DNA of 64,000 nucleotides from Mycobacterium colombiense CECT 3035 (GCF_002105755.1 NZ_CP020821.1:5208001-5272000); one strand, 5' to 3'; counted from the stretch's first letter, positions 8,561-18,374 are shown. Numbers and translations: made by a program. The notes: a model not told the origin generated them from the letters alone.

Positions 8561-8748
8561 ATCGCGGCCCCGGCGGAAGGGTCGATGGCCGGCGGTTTGC
8601 CGCGGGGCCGAACCGTCGGAAAACCGATCTCTCCGCGGGGAGCTGCGCGAATCACCCACGCGCCGATGGTAACGGTTGCACATCGAGGGCCCGGGAGTTG
8701 CGCGTGTCCGGCGCTTCGGCGGCGTTTGCGCACGATAGCCTTTCGATC

Positions 8749-9192
8749 GTGAACGTTCCCCGTCGCTGTTGCCGGCCCGGGTGCCCGCACTACGCCGTGG
8801 CGACCCTGACGTTCGTCTATTCGGACTCGACGGCAGTCGTCGGTCCGTTGGCGACCGCGCGGGAACCGCATTCCTGGGATTTGTGCGTCAACCACGCCGG
8901 CCGGATCACCGCGCCCCGCGGATGGGAGCTGGTGCGCCACGCCGGGCCCCTCCTTTCCGAGCCCGCCCACCCCGACGAGGACGACCTGGTCGCCCTGGCC
9001 GACGCGGTGCGCGAGGGCGACGACCGCGCCGCGCCGTACGCGGCCACGCCGGTGAACGGCTTCGCCGACGCGCACATCCACCACGGCGGGTCCCAGGCCA
9101 CCGCGCCCAGCAGCAGCCTGCTGGCACCGCCCGAGCATCGCTCCGGACGGCGCCGCGGCCACCTGCGCGTGTTGCCCGATCCCAGCGACTAG
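8749..9192 (+). CDS. DUF3499 family protein (Rv3258c-like)
   Basis: 147 residues starting at GTG 8749. The N-terminus PRRCCRPGCPHYAVATLTF carries a CC-x3-C cluster that, with a later Cys in WDLCVNHAG, resembles a small zinc ribbon; the rest is low complexity and His/Pro rich. Actinobacteria-specific family of unknown function, positioned between whiB2 and pmmA as in M. tuberculosis. Upstream in-frame codons reach back into the divergent neighbour and are not used. No DNA-binding or catalytic motif can be named. Confidence 0.85.
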   Translation: MNVPRRCCRPGCPHYAVATLTFVYSDSTAVVGPLATAREPHSWDLCVNHAGRITAPRGWELVRHAGPLLSEPAHPDEDDLVALADAVREGDDRAAPYAATPVNGFADAHIHHGGSQATAPSSSLLAPPEHRSGRRRGHLRVLPDPSD

Positions 9193-9326
9193 CCCCGATG
9201 GCGACGACCCGCCATGGACCGCGGTCCTGACCGGCGGGACGCGAAATCCGCACGCACCGCCGGGGCTCCAGCGCTTCGTGGCCCGATAGGCTGACGGCCA
9301 AGAGTTCACGTCGTCAGGAGTCCCGC

Positions 9327-10724
9327 ATGTCTCGGCCCGCCGCGACTGTCCACCGTGTCGTCAAGGCGTACGACGTGCGTGGGCTAGTCGGCGAAGAGCT
9401 CGACCAGCCGCTGGTCACCGATCTCGGCGCAGCCTTCGCCAAACTGATGCGCGGCGAGGGTGCCCGTCAGGTCGTGATCGGCCACGACATGCGGGACAGT
9501 TCGCCCACGCTGGCCGCCGCGTTCGCGGCGGGGGTGACCGGTCAGGGACTGGACGTGGTGCGCATCGGCCTGGCGTCCACCGATCAGCTCTACTTCGCCT
9601 CCGGGCTGCTGGACTGCCCCGGCGCCATGTTCACCGCGAGCCACAACCCGGCGGCCTACAACGGCATCAAGCTGTGCCGGGCGGGGGCCAAACCGGTGGG
9701 CGCCGAGACCGGCCTTCGCGTCGTCGCCGATGAGGTGATCGCCGGCGTCGAGGGTTACCACGGCGAATCGGGCACCGTGAGCGACCGCGACGTGCTGGCC
9801 GACTACGGGCAGTTCCTGCGGTCGCTGGTGAACACCTCCGGGCTGCGCCCGTTGCGGGTGGCCGTCGACGCCGGCAACGGCATGGCCGGCCTGACCACGC
9901 CCGCCGTGCTCGGCCCGATCGGCTCGATCACGTTGGAGCCGTTGTACTTCGAGCTGGACGGGTCGTTTCCCAATCACGAGGCCAACCCGCTCGACCCCGC
10001 CAACCTGGTGGACCTGCAGGCCTTCGTGCGCGAGACCGGCGCCGACATCGGGCTGGCCTTCGACGGCGACGCCGACCGCTGCTTCGTGGTCGACGAGCGC
10101 GGCAACCCCGTGTCGCCGTCGACGGTGACCAGCCTGGTGGCCGCCCGCGAGCTGGGCCGCGAGATCGGCGCGACGATCATCCACAACGTGATCACCTCGC
10201 GCGCGGTGCCCGAGCTGGTCGCCGAGCGCGGCGGCACGCCGCTGCGGTCGCGGGTGGGGCATTCCTATATCAAAGCGCTGATGGCAGACACCGGCGCGAT
10301 CTTCGGCGGCGAGCATTCGGCGCACTATTACTTCCGCGACTTCTGGGGCGCCGACTCCGGCATGCTGGCGGCGCTCTACGTGCTGGCCGCCCTCGGCGAG
10401 CAGGACCGCCCGCTGTCGGAGCTGACCGCGGACTACCAGCGCTACGAATCGTCCGGCGAGATCAACTTCACGGTGTCCGACGCCGCCCAATGCGCCGAGG
10501 CGGTGCTGAAGTCGTTCGGCACCCGGATCCACTCCCTCGACCACGTCGACGGGGTGACGGCCGACCTGGGCGACGGCAGCTGGTTCAACCTGCGCAGCTC
10601 CAACACCGAGCCGTTGCTGCGGCTGAACGTGGAGGCCCGCACGGCCGAGGACGTGGCCGCGGTGGTGGCCCAGATCAGTGCCGAAATCGCCGCGACGACC
10701 CCGGCCGTGAAGGCCGCGCCGTGA
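9327..10724 (+). CDS. pmmA: Phosphomannomutase
   Basis: Interconverts mannose-6-phosphate and mannose-1-phosphate (alpha-D-phosphohexomutase family), feeding GDP-mannose for PIM, LM and LAM synthesis. 465 residues, equal to Rv3257c. Domain signatures: active-site phosphoserine loop FTASHNPAAYNG (about 108-119), the metal-binding loop DGDADRC (about 246-252), the sugar-binding GGEHSAHYYF (about 326-335) and the phosphate-binding RSSNTEPLLRLN near the end. ATG 9327. Its TGA overlaps the GTG of the next gene, and manA follows, making a mannose-metabolism operon. Confidence 0.96.
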   Translation: MSRPAATVHRVVKAYDVRGLVGEELDQPLVTDLGAAFAKLMRGEGARQVVIGHDMRDSSPTLAAAFAAGVTGQGLDVVRIGLASTDQLYFASGLLDCPGAMFTASHNPAAYNGIKLCRAGAKPVGAETGLRVVADEVIAGVEGYHGESGTVSDRDVLADYGQFLRSLVNTSGLRPLRVAVDAGNGMAGLTTPAVLGPIGSITLEPLYFELDGSFPNHEANPLDPANLVDLQAFVRETGADIGLAFDGDADRCFVVDERGNPVSPSTVTSLVAARELGREIGATIIHNVITSRAVPELVAERGGTPLRSRVGHSYIKALMADTGAIFGGEHSAHYYFRDFWGADSGMLAALYVLAALGEQDRPLSELTADYQRYESSGEINFTVSDAAQCAEAVLKSFGTRIHSLDHVDGVTADLGDGSWFNLRSSNTEPLLRLNVEARTAEDVAAVVAQISAEIAATTPAVKAAP

Positions 10725-11821
10725 ACGCCACCCGGGCGATCGATCTCGAGGACACCGAGGGCCTGCTGGCCGCCGATCGCGACGGCCTGCTGCGGGCCGC
10801 GTCCTCGGCCGGCGCCCAGGTTCGTGCGGTCGCCGCCGCGGTCGACGAGGGCGCACTGGACCTGCTGCGCGCCGACGACCGTCCGCGCAGCGTCATCTGG
10901 GTCGCCGGCCGCGGCACCGCCGAGACCGCCGGGACGATCCTGGCCGCCACGCTGGGCGGGACGGCCTCGCAGCCTTTCACTCTCGCCAACGAGGCGCCGC
11001 CGTGGGCGGGCCCGCTCGATGTGCTGATCGTCGCGGGGGGCGAACCGGGTGATCCCGCGCTGGTCGCCGCGGCCGCGACCGGGTTGCGCCGGGGCGCCCG
11101 GGTGGTGGTGGCGGCGCCGTATGAGGGCCCGCTGCGAGACGCCACCGCCGGGCGCGCCGCGGTGCTGGCGCCCCGGCTGTCGGTTTCCGACGAGTTCGGC
11201 CTGTGCCGGTACCTGGCCGCCGGGCTGGCCGTGCTGCACGCCGTCGACCCCCGACCGAAGGTCGACCTGGCGGTGCTCGCCGACGAGCTGGATGCCGAGG
11301 CGCTGCGCAACAGCGCCACCCGCGAACTGTTCACCAACCCGGCCAAGCTGCTGGCCGCGCGTATCGCCGAGCGCCAGGTGGCGCTGGCCGGCGACGGCGC
11401 CGCGACGCTCGCGTTGGCCCGGCACGGCAGCTCGGTGCTGTTGCGCGTCGCCAACCAGGTGACCCCGGCCGCCGGGCTGGCGGACGCATTGGTCGCCCTG
11501 CGCGCCGCGGCGTCGGACGGCTATCAGGATCCCGACGCCGCCCTCTTTCACGACGAAGAGATCGACGGACCGCTGCCGGAGCGGTTGCGGGTGCTGACCG
11601 TGGTCCTGGCGGCCGAGCAGGCGGGTGTCGCCGCCCGGACCGCCGGGCTGGACAACGTGTACCTGCTCGCTGCCGAGGACGTGCCCGACGGGCCCGGCGG
11701 CTCGGCCGGCTACGGCGTTTCGCCGGCGCTGGGGGGTCCCGGTAGCCCCGAGCAGCAACTGGCAGTATTGGCCGTCCGGCTGGAAATGGCCGCGGTTTAT
11801 ATGCGACTGGTGCGGGGATAG
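10721..11821 (+). CDS. Conserved protein between pmmA and manA (Rv3256c-like, possibly SIS-related)
   Basis: 366 residues from GTG 10721, overlapping the pmmA stop by 4 bases. Rich in Ala, Leu and Gly, with VIWVAGRGTAETAGTILAA and VLIVAGGEPGDPAL blocks that look like alternating beta/alpha nucleotide or sugar-phosphate folds; the C-terminal half resembles the end of bifunctional phosphoglucose/phosphomannose isomerases. No catalytic motif can be pinned down. Always placed between pmmA and manA in mycobacteria, so a role in mannose-phosphate metabolism is likely but inferred. It is 8 bp from manA. Confidence 0.8.
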   Translation: MNATRAIDLEDTEGLLAADRDGLLRAASSAGAQVRAVAAAVDEGALDLLRADDRPRSVIWVAGRGTAETAGTILAATLGGTASQPFTLANEAPPWAGPLDVLIVAGGEPGDPALVAAAATGLRRGARVVVAAPYEGPLRDATAGRAAVLAPRLSVSDEFGLCRYLAAGLAVLHAVDPRPKVDLAVLADELDAEALRNSATRELFTNPAKLLAARIAERQVALAGDGAATLALARHGSSVLLRVANQVTPAAGLADALVALRAAASDGYQDPDAALFHDEEIDGPLPERLRVLTVVLAAEQAGVAARTAGLDNVYLLAAEDVPDGPGGSAGYGVSPALGGPGSPEQQLAVLAVRLEMAAVYMRLVRG

Positions 11822-11829
11822 ATACAACA

Positions 11830-13056
11830 GTGGAACTGCTTCGCGGGGCCTTGAGAACGTACGCCTGGGGTTCGCGTACCGCCATCGCCGAGTTCACCGA
11901 GCGACCGGTGCCGGCGGCGCATCCGGAGGCCGAGCTCTGGTTCGGGGCGCACCCCGGCGACCCGGCGTGGCTGGAGACGGGCAACGGCGAAATCACCTTG
12001 CTCGAGGCTCTGGGCGACGACCCGGAGGGACAACTCGGGCAGGCGTCGCGGGCTCGCTTCGGTGACGTGCTGCCGTTCCTGGTGAAGGTGCTGGCCGCCG
12101 ACGAGCCGCTGTCCCTGCAGGCGCACCCGAGCGCCGCGCAGGCGGCCGAGGGGTACCTGCGCGAGGAGCGGGTGGGCATCCCGCTGAACTCGCCGGTGCG
12201 CAACTACCGCGACATGTCGCACAAGCCCGAGCTGCTGGTCGCGCTGCACCCGTTCGAGGCGCTGGCCGGGTTTCGTCAGGCGTCGCGCACCGTCGAGCTC
12301 TTGCGCGCCCTGGCCGTCTCCGACCTGGACCCCTACATCGACCTGCTGAACGACCAGTCCGACGCCGACGGTCTGCGCGCCCTGTTCACCACCTGGATCA
12401 CCGCGCCGCAGCCCGACATCGACGTGCTGGTGACCGCCGTGCTGGACGGCGCCATCGCCTACGTCAGTTCGGGTGCAACCGAATTCGCCGCCGAGGCCAA
12501 GACGGTGCTTGAGCTCGGCGAGCGCTATCCCGGCGACGCGGGCGTGCTGGCGGCCCTGCTGCTGAACCGCGTCAGCCTGGCGCCCGGCGAGGCCATCTTC
12601 GTCTCCGCCGGCAACCTGCACACCTACCTGCGGGGTTTCGCGGTGGAGGTGATGGCCAACTCCGACAACGTGTTACGCGGCGGCCTCACCCCCAAGCACG
12701 TCGACGTGCCCGAACTGCTGCGGGTGCTGGACTTCGCGCCCACCACCGAGGAGCAGCTGCGCCCGCCGATCCGCCGCGAGGGCTTCGGGCTGATCTATGA
12801 GACGCCGACCGACGAGTTCGCCGTCGCGCTGCTGGAGCTCGACGACGAGTACGTCGGCCACGAGGTGGACGCGACGTGCAGCCACGACGGGCCGCAGATC
12901 CTGTTGTGCAGCCAGGGTTGCACGACGGTGCACGGCAAGTCCGGCTCGCTGACGCTGAAGCGGGGGATGGCCGCCTGGGTGGCGGCCGACGACGCCCCGA
13001 TCCGGCTGGAGGCGCACGAGCCCACGAAGCTGTTCAGGGCAACGGTTGGGTTGTGA
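11830..13056 (+). CDS. manA: Mannose-6-phosphate isomerase, class I
   Basis: Zinc enzyme that interconverts fructose-6-P and mannose-6-P, the entry to mannose metabolism. 408 residues, GTG start at 11830. Cupin signatures of type I PMI: the YAWGSRTAIAEF start, PLSLQAHPSAAQA (metal His), KPELLVALHPFEALAGF, and later VSAGNLHTYLRGFAVEVMANSDN with VLRGGLTPKHVD. Completes the set with pmmA and manB, so all three steps to GDP-mannose are in this window. Its 3' end overlaps the convergent FAD gene by 23 bp. Confidence 0.96.
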   Translation: MELLRGALRTYAWGSRTAIAEFTERPVPAAHPEAELWFGAHPGDPAWLETGNGEITLLEALGDDPEGQLGQASRARFGDVLPFLVKVLAADEPLSLQAHPSAAQAAEGYLREERVGIPLNSPVRNYRDMSHKPELLVALHPFEALAGFRQASRTVELLRALAVSDLDPYIDLLNDQSDADGLRALFTTWITAPQPDIDVLVTAVLDGAIAYVSSGATEFAAEAKTVLELGERYPGDAGVLAALLLNRVSLAPGEAIFVSAGNLHTYLRGFAVEVMANSDNVLRGGLTPKHVDVPELLRVLDFAPTTEEQLRPPIRREGFGLIYETPTDEFAVALLELDDEYVGHEVDATCSHDGPQILLCSQGCTTVHGKSGSLTLKRGMAAWVAADDAPIRLEAHEPTKLFRATVGL

Positions 13057-14443
13057 GCTGGCGCCGCTTGCCGGCTTCGCGCCGCTCGCTCACCCATAGC
13101 CGCAGGTTGTGCGCCATGGCACGGCCGATGATCCGCGGCGGCGGAATCATATAGAGGCTGTCGAGTAGCGAGAAGCGACGCAGGAACCATTCCGCCAGAA
13201 CGGGTTCGGTCTCCGCGGCGCCCAGGAATTGATCGAACAGCGCGCCCGACGGCCGCCACCACCAGGGGATCGGCCCCTTGGTGCCGGCGTGGTGGAACGT
13301 GACATCGCCGATCGCGTTCATCATCCAGACCGGGAAGGTGCTCTTGGCGGTGGCCCGGTTCAGCTCCGCGGCGACCCGATCGTCGGGCAACCGCAGCGCG
13401 CGGCGCAGATGCCCGGCCTGCAGCGAGGTCATCGTCATGCCCTGCCCGAAGGTGGGATTGAAGCTGGCCACCGCGTCGCCGAAGGCGATGATGCCGGCCG
13501 GCAGGCGCTCCAGCTTGTCGTAGCGCCGCCACTTGCTGGCCGGGAAGGCGTGGAACGCCGGGTCGCCCAGCGGCTCGGCCCGCGTCAGCGCGCCGTGGAA
13601 GTGGGCCGGCAGCAGCTGGCGGGCCAGCTCCAGCATCTCCGGGAAGGTTCCCGGCGGTTTGGCGTTTGCCACGCCGAACGTGGTCAGCACCCAGGTGCCG
13701 TCCTCGTAGCAGAGCATGCCCAGCCCCAGCGACTGGTCGTGCGAGGCGCCGGCGACCACCACCTTCTCCGCGATCAGCCCGTCGGGGATGGCGAACTGCT
13801 GGGTGGCGTAATGGATGCCGATGTCCACCACCTGTTCGACCGGGCGCTCGAACCCCCACTCCGTCAGCCACGCCGGTAGCCGGGTGCCCCGGCCGGCGGC
13901 GTCGACGACGAGGTCCGCGGCGATGAACTCCGGGTCGCCGCCGTCGGGGGGATCCAGCAGCACGCCGGTCACCCGTTGCCGCGCGCGGTCGAACCGCGGC
14001 TCGGCCACCGAGCGGCGCGCCACGGTGACGTTGTCGAGGTCGCGAACCCGTTTGCGCAGCTGCCATTCCAGATGCGGGCGGCTGGGCACGTAGGCGGTGA
14101 ACTCGTCCCGCAGGGTCTGCCCGGTGCCCAGCACGTGGCCGGCGGCTCCCAGGTGGATGCAGTCGGGCCGATTCTGGAGTTTGATCACGCCGGCGGCCAC
14201 CATGTCGTCCAGCAGGCCGGGGAAGAGGTCCTCGAATTCGATGGCCCCGCGGGCCATCAGCATGTGCAGGTGCCGGTCCTGGGGGACCGTCGCCCGGTTC
14301 GCCGGCTCGGCCGGCAACTCGTCGCGCTCGTACACCGTCACCCGCGAATACGAATCCGAAAGCACCCGCGCCGCGCAAAGGCCGGCGATGCTCCCCCCGA
14401 TGACCACGGCATGGTCCCTGGCCGTTGCTGTGCTGTCCGGCAT
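13034..14443 (-). CDS. FAD-dependent oxidoreductase (Rv3254-like, squalene-epoxidase/PHBH-type fold)
   Basis: 469 residues from ATG 14443. The Rossmann start HAVVIGGSIAGLCAARVL (GxGxxG-like, about 12-29) and the second FAD motif IAFGDAVASFNPTFGQGM are those of flavoprotein monooxygenases. Substrate unknown; the M. tuberculosis homologue is uncharacterised. Upstream in-frame codons extend 31 residues but would lie in the shared promoter with the permease. Divergent from the permease and convergent with manA, so it is a one-gene unit. Confidence 0.88.
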   Translation of the reverse strand: MPDSTATARDHAVVIGGSIAGLCAARVLSDSYSRVTVYERDELPAEPANRATVPQDRHLHMLMARGAIEFEDLFPGLLDDMVAAGVIKLQNRPDCIHLGAAGHVLGTGQTLRDEFTAYVPSRPHLEWQLRKRVRDLDNVTVARRSVAEPRFDRARQRVTGVLLDPPDGGDPEFIAADLVVDAAGRGTRLPAWLTEWGFERPVEQVVDIGIHYATQQFAIPDGLIAEKVVVAGASHDQSLGLGMLCYEDGTWVLTTFGVANAKPPGTFPEMLELARQLLPAHFHGALTRAEPLGDPAFHAFPASKWRRYDKLERLPAGIIAFGDAVASFNPTFGQGMTMTSLQAGHLRRALRLPDDRVAAELNRATAKSTFPVWMMNAIGDVTFHHAGTKGPIPWWWRPSGALFDQFLGAAETEPVLAEWFLRRFSLLDSLYMIPPPRIIGRAMAHNLRLWVSERREAGKRRQLTTQPLP

Positions 14444-14500
14444 TTGCGGAGAGTACCCAGTACTGTGACGGACCAATGGCGCGTTGGAAAGGGCGAATGC

Positions 14501-16018
14501 ATGGCCAATCGATGGCGGACCAAGTCGATCGAGCAATCAATCGCCGATACCGACGAGCCGGACACCAAGCTGCGCAAGGACCTGACCTGGCGGGACCTGG
14601 TCGTGTTCGGCGTCGCGGTGGTGATCGGCGCCGGTATCTTCACGGTCACCGCGTCGACGACCGGCGACATCACCGGCCCGGCGATCTGGGTGTCGTTCGT
14701 GATCGCGGCGGGCACCTGCGCGCTGGCCGCGCTGTGCTACGCCGAGTTCGCCTCGATGCTGCCGGTGGCCGGTAGCGCGTACACGTTCTCCTACGCCACC
14801 TTCGGCGAGTTCCTGGCCTGGATCATCGGCTGGAACCTGCTGCTGGAACTGGCGATCGGCGCGGCCGTGGTGGCCAAGGGCTGGTCGAGTTATCTGGGCA
14901 CGGTGTTCGGATTCGCCGGCGGCACCGCCAAATTCGGCTCGGCCCAGGTGGACTGGGGGGCGCTGGTGATCGTCGGCGGGGTCGCGACCCTGATCGCGCT
15001 GGGTACCAAGCTGTCGTCCAGGTTCTCCGCGGTGGTCACCGCGATCAAGGTGTCGGTCGTGCTCTTCGTGGTGGTGGTCGGCGTCTTCTACATCAAGCGC
15101 GCCAATTACTCGCCGTTCATCCCCAAGGCCGAGGCCGGTCGCGAGGCCAAGGGCATCGACCAGTCCGTCCTGTCCTTGCTGACCGGGGCGCACAGCAGCC
15201 ACTACGGCTGGTACGGCGTGCTGGCGGGGGCGTCCATCGTGTTCTTCGCGTTCATCGGGTTCGACATCGTGGCCACCATGGCCGAGGAGACCAAGAATCC
15301 GCAGCGCGACGTGCCGCGGGGAATCCTGGCGTCGCTGGGCATCGTCACCCTGCTCTACGTCGCCGTCGCGATCGTGCTGTCCGGCATGGTGTCCTACACC
15401 CAGCTCAAGACGGTCCCCGGGCGCGGGCAGGCGAACCTGGCCACCGCCTTCACCGCGAACGGCATCCATTGGGCGAGCAAGATCATCTCCATCGGCGCGC
15501 TGGCGGGACTGACCACGGTGGTGATGGTGCTGATGCTCGGCCAGTGCCGGGTCCTGTTCGCGATGGCGCGCGACGGACTGTTGCCGCGGTCGCTGGCCAA
15601 GACGGGCTCGCATGGGACCCCGGTGCGGATCACGGTGCTGGTCGCCCTTGTGGTGGCCGTGACGGCATCGGTGTTCCCCATCACCAAGCTCGAGGAGATG
15701 GTGAACGTCGGAACCCTGTTCGCGTTCGTCCTGGTCTCGGCCGGCGTGATCGTGCTGCGCCGGACGCGGCCGGATCTGGAGCGGGGCTTCAAGGCGCCCT
15801 GGGTGCCGCTGCTGCCGATCGCCTCGATCGCCGCGTGTCTGTGGCTGATGCTCAACCTGACCGCGCTCACCTGGGTCCGGTTCGGGGTGTGGCTGGTGGT
15901 CGGCACCGCGATCTACGCGGGCTACGGCTACTGGCACTCGGTGCAGGGCCAGCGGGGGGAGGGGGAGACCGAGCGCGACGACGCCCTCCAGGCCGACCCG
16001 CACAGCCCGGTGCCCTAG
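14501..16018 (+). CDS. APC-family (cationic) amino-acid permease
   Basis: 505 residues from ATG 14501; similar in length to Rv3253c. About 12 hydrophobic segments, the first being LVVFGVAVVIGAGIFTV, whose GAGIF is the helix-1 substrate-binding motif of the APC superfamily. Cytoplasmic loop EETKNPQRDVPRGI between mid-protein helices is also typical of the CAT/YfnA group. Imports amino acids by proton symport or exchange; specificity cannot be read from sequence. It ends about 100 bp before alkB; the two need not be co-transcribed because a separate promoter/operator region lies between. Confidence 0.9.
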   Translation: MANRWRTKSIEQSIADTDEPDTKLRKDLTWRDLVVFGVAVVIGAGIFTVTASTTGDITGPAIWVSFVIAAGTCALAALCYAEFASMLPVAGSAYTFSYATFGEFLAWIIGWNLLLELAIGAAVVAKGWSSYLGTVFGFAGGTAKFGSAQVDWGALVIVGGVATLIALGTKLSSRFSAVVTAIKVSVVLFVVVVGVFYIKRANYSPFIPKAEAGREAKGIDQSVLSLLTGAHSSHYGWYGVLAGASIVFFAFIGFDIVATMAEETKNPQRDVPRGILASLGIVTLLYVAVAIVLSGMVSYTQLKTVPGRGQANLATAFTANGIHWASKIISIGALAGLTTVVMVLMLGQCRVLFAMARDGLLPRSLAKTGSHGTPVRITVLVALVVAVTASVFPITKLEEMVNVGTLFAFVLVSAGVIVLRRTRPDLERGFKAPWVPLLPIASIAACLWLMLNLTALTWVRFGVWLVVGTAIYAGYGYWHSVQGQRGEGETERDDALQADPHSPVP

Positions 16019-16033
16019 AGGAGAACTTTACAA

Positions 16034-16055
16034 ACAAACTTCTTTTGTCTAGACA
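16034..16055. promoter_or_regulatory. Candidate operator upstream of alkB
   Basis: In an AT-rich stretch before alkB there is an imperfect inverted repeat ACAAA-N5-TTTGT (16034-16048) overlapping a perfect 10-bp palindrome TGTCTAGACA (16046-16055). The operon ends with a TetR gene, so this is a likely self-operator; the assignment is inference. The alkB ribosome-binding site AAGGAGG follows at 16104-16110. Confidence 0.45.
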
Positions 16056-16118
16056 GGAGACGCAAACCTCGGTATTGTCCAACCTCAACGTGGCGTGACT
16101 CACAAGGAGGTTTGGCAT

Positions 16119-17381
16119 ATGACCACATTCGAACAGCAACTGGGCTCGGAATCCGAGCCGCTCGCCTGGCGGGACAAGAAGCGCCGCCTGTGGCTGATGG
16201 GGCTGATCGCCCCGACGGCGTTGTTCGCGGTGGTGCCGCTGATCTGGGGCCTGAACCGGCTGGGCTGGCACGCCGCCGCGCAGGTGCCGCTGTGGATCGG
16301 GCCGATCCTGCTCTGGGTCCTGCTGCCGATCCTCGACCTGCGTTTCGGGCCCGACGAGCAGAACCCGCCCGACGAGGTGATGGAGCGGCTGGAGAACGAC
16401 AAGTACTACCGCTACTGCACCTACGTCTACGTGCCGTTCCAATACCTCAGCGTCGTCTTCGGCGCCTACCTGTTCACCGCCTCGAACCTGGGCTGGCTGG
16501 GCTTTCCCAGCGGTCCAGGCGGCCCGCTCGGCTGGGCGGGCAAGCTGGGGCTGGCGCTGTCGGTCGGCGTGCTGGGCGGCGTCGGCATCAACACCGCCCA
16601 CGAGATGGGCCACAAGAAGGACTCGCTGGAGCGCTGGCTGTCCAAGATCACGCTGGCGCAGACCTGCTACGGCCACTTCTACATCGAGCACAACCGCGGC
16701 CACCACGTGCGGGTCGCCACCCCGGAGGACCCGGCGTCGGCGCGCTTCGGCGAGACCTTCTGGGAGTTCTTGCCGCGCAGCGTGTTGGGCAGCCTGCGCT
16801 CGTCGCTGCGGCTGGAAGCGCAACGCATTCGCCGGCAGGGCGCCAGCCCGTGGCACCCCAAGACCTACGCGACCAACGACGTGCTGAACGCCTGGCTGAT
16901 GTCGGTGGTGCTGTGGGGGGCGCTGATCGCGATCTTCGGCCCCGGACTGATTCCGTTCGTGATCATCCAGGCGGTCTTCGGCTTCAGCCTGCTGGAATCG
17001 GTCAACTACCTGGAGCACTACGGCCTGCTGCGGCAGAAGAATTCCAACGGCCGCTACGAGCGCTGCAGCCCGGTGCACAGCTGGAACTCCGACCACGTGG
17101 TGACCAACCTGTTCCTCTACCACCTGCAGCGGCACAGCGACCACCACGCCAACCCGACCCGTCGCTACCAGACGCTGCGCAGCATGGACGGCGCGCCCAA
17201 CCTGCCCAGCGGCTACGCGTCGATGATCTCGCTCACCTACTTCCCGCCGCTGTGGCGCAAGGTGATGGATCACCGGGTGCTGGCGCACTACGACGGCGAC
17301 ATCACCCGGGTCAACGTGCAACCCAGGCTGCGCGAGAAGTTGCTGGCGCGCCACGGGGCCCCGCAGGCCGGTGCGGCATGA
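16119..17381 (+). CDS. alkB: Alkane 1-monooxygenase AlkB
   Basis: Integral-membrane non-heme diiron hydroxylase that oxidises the terminal methyl of medium/long n-alkanes to 1-alkanols with O2 and electrons from rubredoxin. 420 residues from ATG 16119, which follows AAGGAGG at ideal spacing. All histidine boxes are present: [24 protein letters not shown], plus the AlkB signature NYLEHYG. Four to six membrane helices fill the N-terminal half. It overlaps rubA by ATGA. First gene of the alkB-rubA-rubB-tetR operon known from M. tuberculosis Rv3252c-Rv3249c. Confidence 0.97.
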   Translation: MTTFEQQLGSESEPLAWRDKKRRLWLMGLIAPTALFAVVPLIWGLNRLGWHAAAQVPLWIGPILLWVLLPILDLRFGPDEQNPPDEVMERLENDKYYRYCTYVYVPFQYLSVVFGAYLFTASNLGWLGFPSGPGGPLGWAGKLGLALSVGVLGGVGINTAHEMGHKKDSLERWLSKITLAQTCYGHFYIEHNRGHHVRVATPEDPASARFGETFWEFLPRSVLGSLRSSLRLEAQRIRRQGASPWHPKTYATNDVLNAWLMSVVLWGALIAIFGPGLIPFVIIQAVFGFSLLESVNYLEHYGLLRQKNSNGRYERCSPVHSWNSDHVVTNLFLYHLQRHSDHHANPTRRYQTLRSMDGAPNLPSGYASMISLTYFPPLWRKVMDHRVLAHYDGDITRVNVQPRLREKLLARHGAPQAGAA

Positions 17382-17557
17382 GCGCGTATCGCTGCCCTGG
17401 CTGCGACTACACCTACGACGAAACGAAAGGCGCACCGCGGGAAGGGTTTCCCGCGGGCACGCCGTTCGCCGACATCCCCGAGGACTGGTGCTGCCCCGAT
17501 TGCGCGGTGCTCGAGAAGGCCGATTTCACCCAGATCCGAGAAGGAGTGAACCGATGA
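17378..17557 (+). CDS. rubA: Rubredoxin RubA (AlkG-type electron carrier)
   Basis: 59-residue iron-sulfur protein that passes electrons from rubredoxin reductase to AlkB. Two CxxC knuckles, YRCPGCDY near the N-terminus and WCCPDCAV near the C-terminus, coordinate a single Fe. Typical DIPEDW spacer precedes the second knuckle. Start ATG 17378 overlaps the alkB stop, and its own stop overlaps the rubB ATG. Confidence 0.95.
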   Translation: MSAYRCPGCDYTYDETKGAPREGFPAGTPFADIPEDWCCPDCAVLEKADFTQIREGVNR

Positions 17558-17739
17558 GCGACGACTACAGGGTCTTCATCTGCGTGCAGTGCGGATTCGA
17601 GTACGACGAGGCCAAGGGCTGGCCGGAAGACGGCATCGCCCCCGGCACCCGGTGGGACGACATCCCCGAGGACTGGAGCTGCCCGGACTGCGGCGCGGCC
17701 AAGACCGACTTCGAGATGGTCGAGGTGGCAAGGCCCTGA
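17554..17739 (+). CDS. rubB: Rubredoxin RubB
   Basis: Second rubredoxin of the operon, 61 residues. Knuckles [11 protein letters not shown] and [10 protein letters not shown] hold the Fe(Cys)4 site, with the AlkG2-like KTDFEMVE ending. ATG 17554 overlaps the rubA stop as ATGA, so all three proteins are translationally coupled. Paired rubredoxins after AlkB are usual in actinobacteria; one typically supports hydroxylation, and the other may be less efficient. Confidence 0.95.
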   Translation: MSDDYRVFICVQCGFEYDEAKGWPEDGIAPGTRWDDIPEDWSCPDCGAAKTDFEMVEVARP

Positions 17740-17768
17740 GCGCGGCGAAAACCGATATTGTCGCGCCT

Positions 17769-18374
17769 GTGAAGCGGATGCCCTACGCCGAGGCGTCGCG
17801 TGCCCTGCTGCGTGACTCGGTGCTGGATGCGATGCGGGATCTGCTGCTGACCCGCGACTGGTCGGCGATCACCCTGTCCGACGTCGCCCGCTCGGCCGGC
17901 ATCAGCCGGCAGACGATCTACAACGAGTTCGGCTCCCGGCAGGGCCTGGCGCAGGGGTATGGCCTGCGCCTGGCCGACCGGCTGGTCGACGCCGTCAACG
18001 CCGCGCTGGAAGCCAACGTCGGCAACATCTTCGAGGCGTTCCTGCGGGGCTTCCGCGACCTGTTCACCGAGCTGTCGGCCGACCCGCTGGTGATCTCGCT
18101 GCTCACCGGCGTGGCCAAGCCGGACCTGCTGCAGCTCATCACCACCGACAGCGCCCCCATCATCAACCGCGCCTCCGAGCGGCTGACCGCGGCGCTGACC
18201 CACAGCTGGGTGGCCACCAGCGACGAGGACGCCGGGGTGCTGGCGCGGGCCATCGTGCGGCTGGCGCTGAGCTACGTCTCGATGCCGCCGGAAGCGGACC
18301 ACGATGTGGCGGCCGATCTGGCCCGCCTGATGACGCCGTTCGCGGAGCATCACGGCGTCATCAACATTCCCTGA
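17769..18374 (+). CDS. TetR-family regulator of the alkane operon (AlkX/Rv3249c-like)
   Basis: About 201 residues. N-terminal HTH: AITLSDVARSAGISRQTIYNEFGSRQGLAQG. The C-terminal ligand domain is helical and probably binds fatty acids or related lipids. GTG 17769 is chosen; ATG 17778 is also possible, and the frame is open further up. Linked to alkB-rubA-rubB with a 29-bp gap, so it likely represses its own operon; actinobacterial AlkX is the closest described model. The M. tuberculosis homologue Rv3249c has also been linked to MmpL transporter control. Confidence 0.9.
   Translation: MKRMPYAEASRALLRDSVLDAMRDLLLTRDWSAITLSDVARSAGISRQTIYNEFGSRQGLAQGYGLRLADRLVDAVNAALEANVGNIFEAFLRGFRDLFTELSADPLVISLLTGVAKPDLLQLITTDSAPIINRASERLTAALTHSWVATSDEDAGVLARAIVRLALSYVSMPPEADHDVAADLARLMTPFAEHHGVINIP

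Noticed and set aside
13976..14500. Extended N-terminus of the amino-acid permease
   Set aside because: These codons are antisense to the FAD oxidoreductase; the conserved start MANRWRTKSIE is at 14501.
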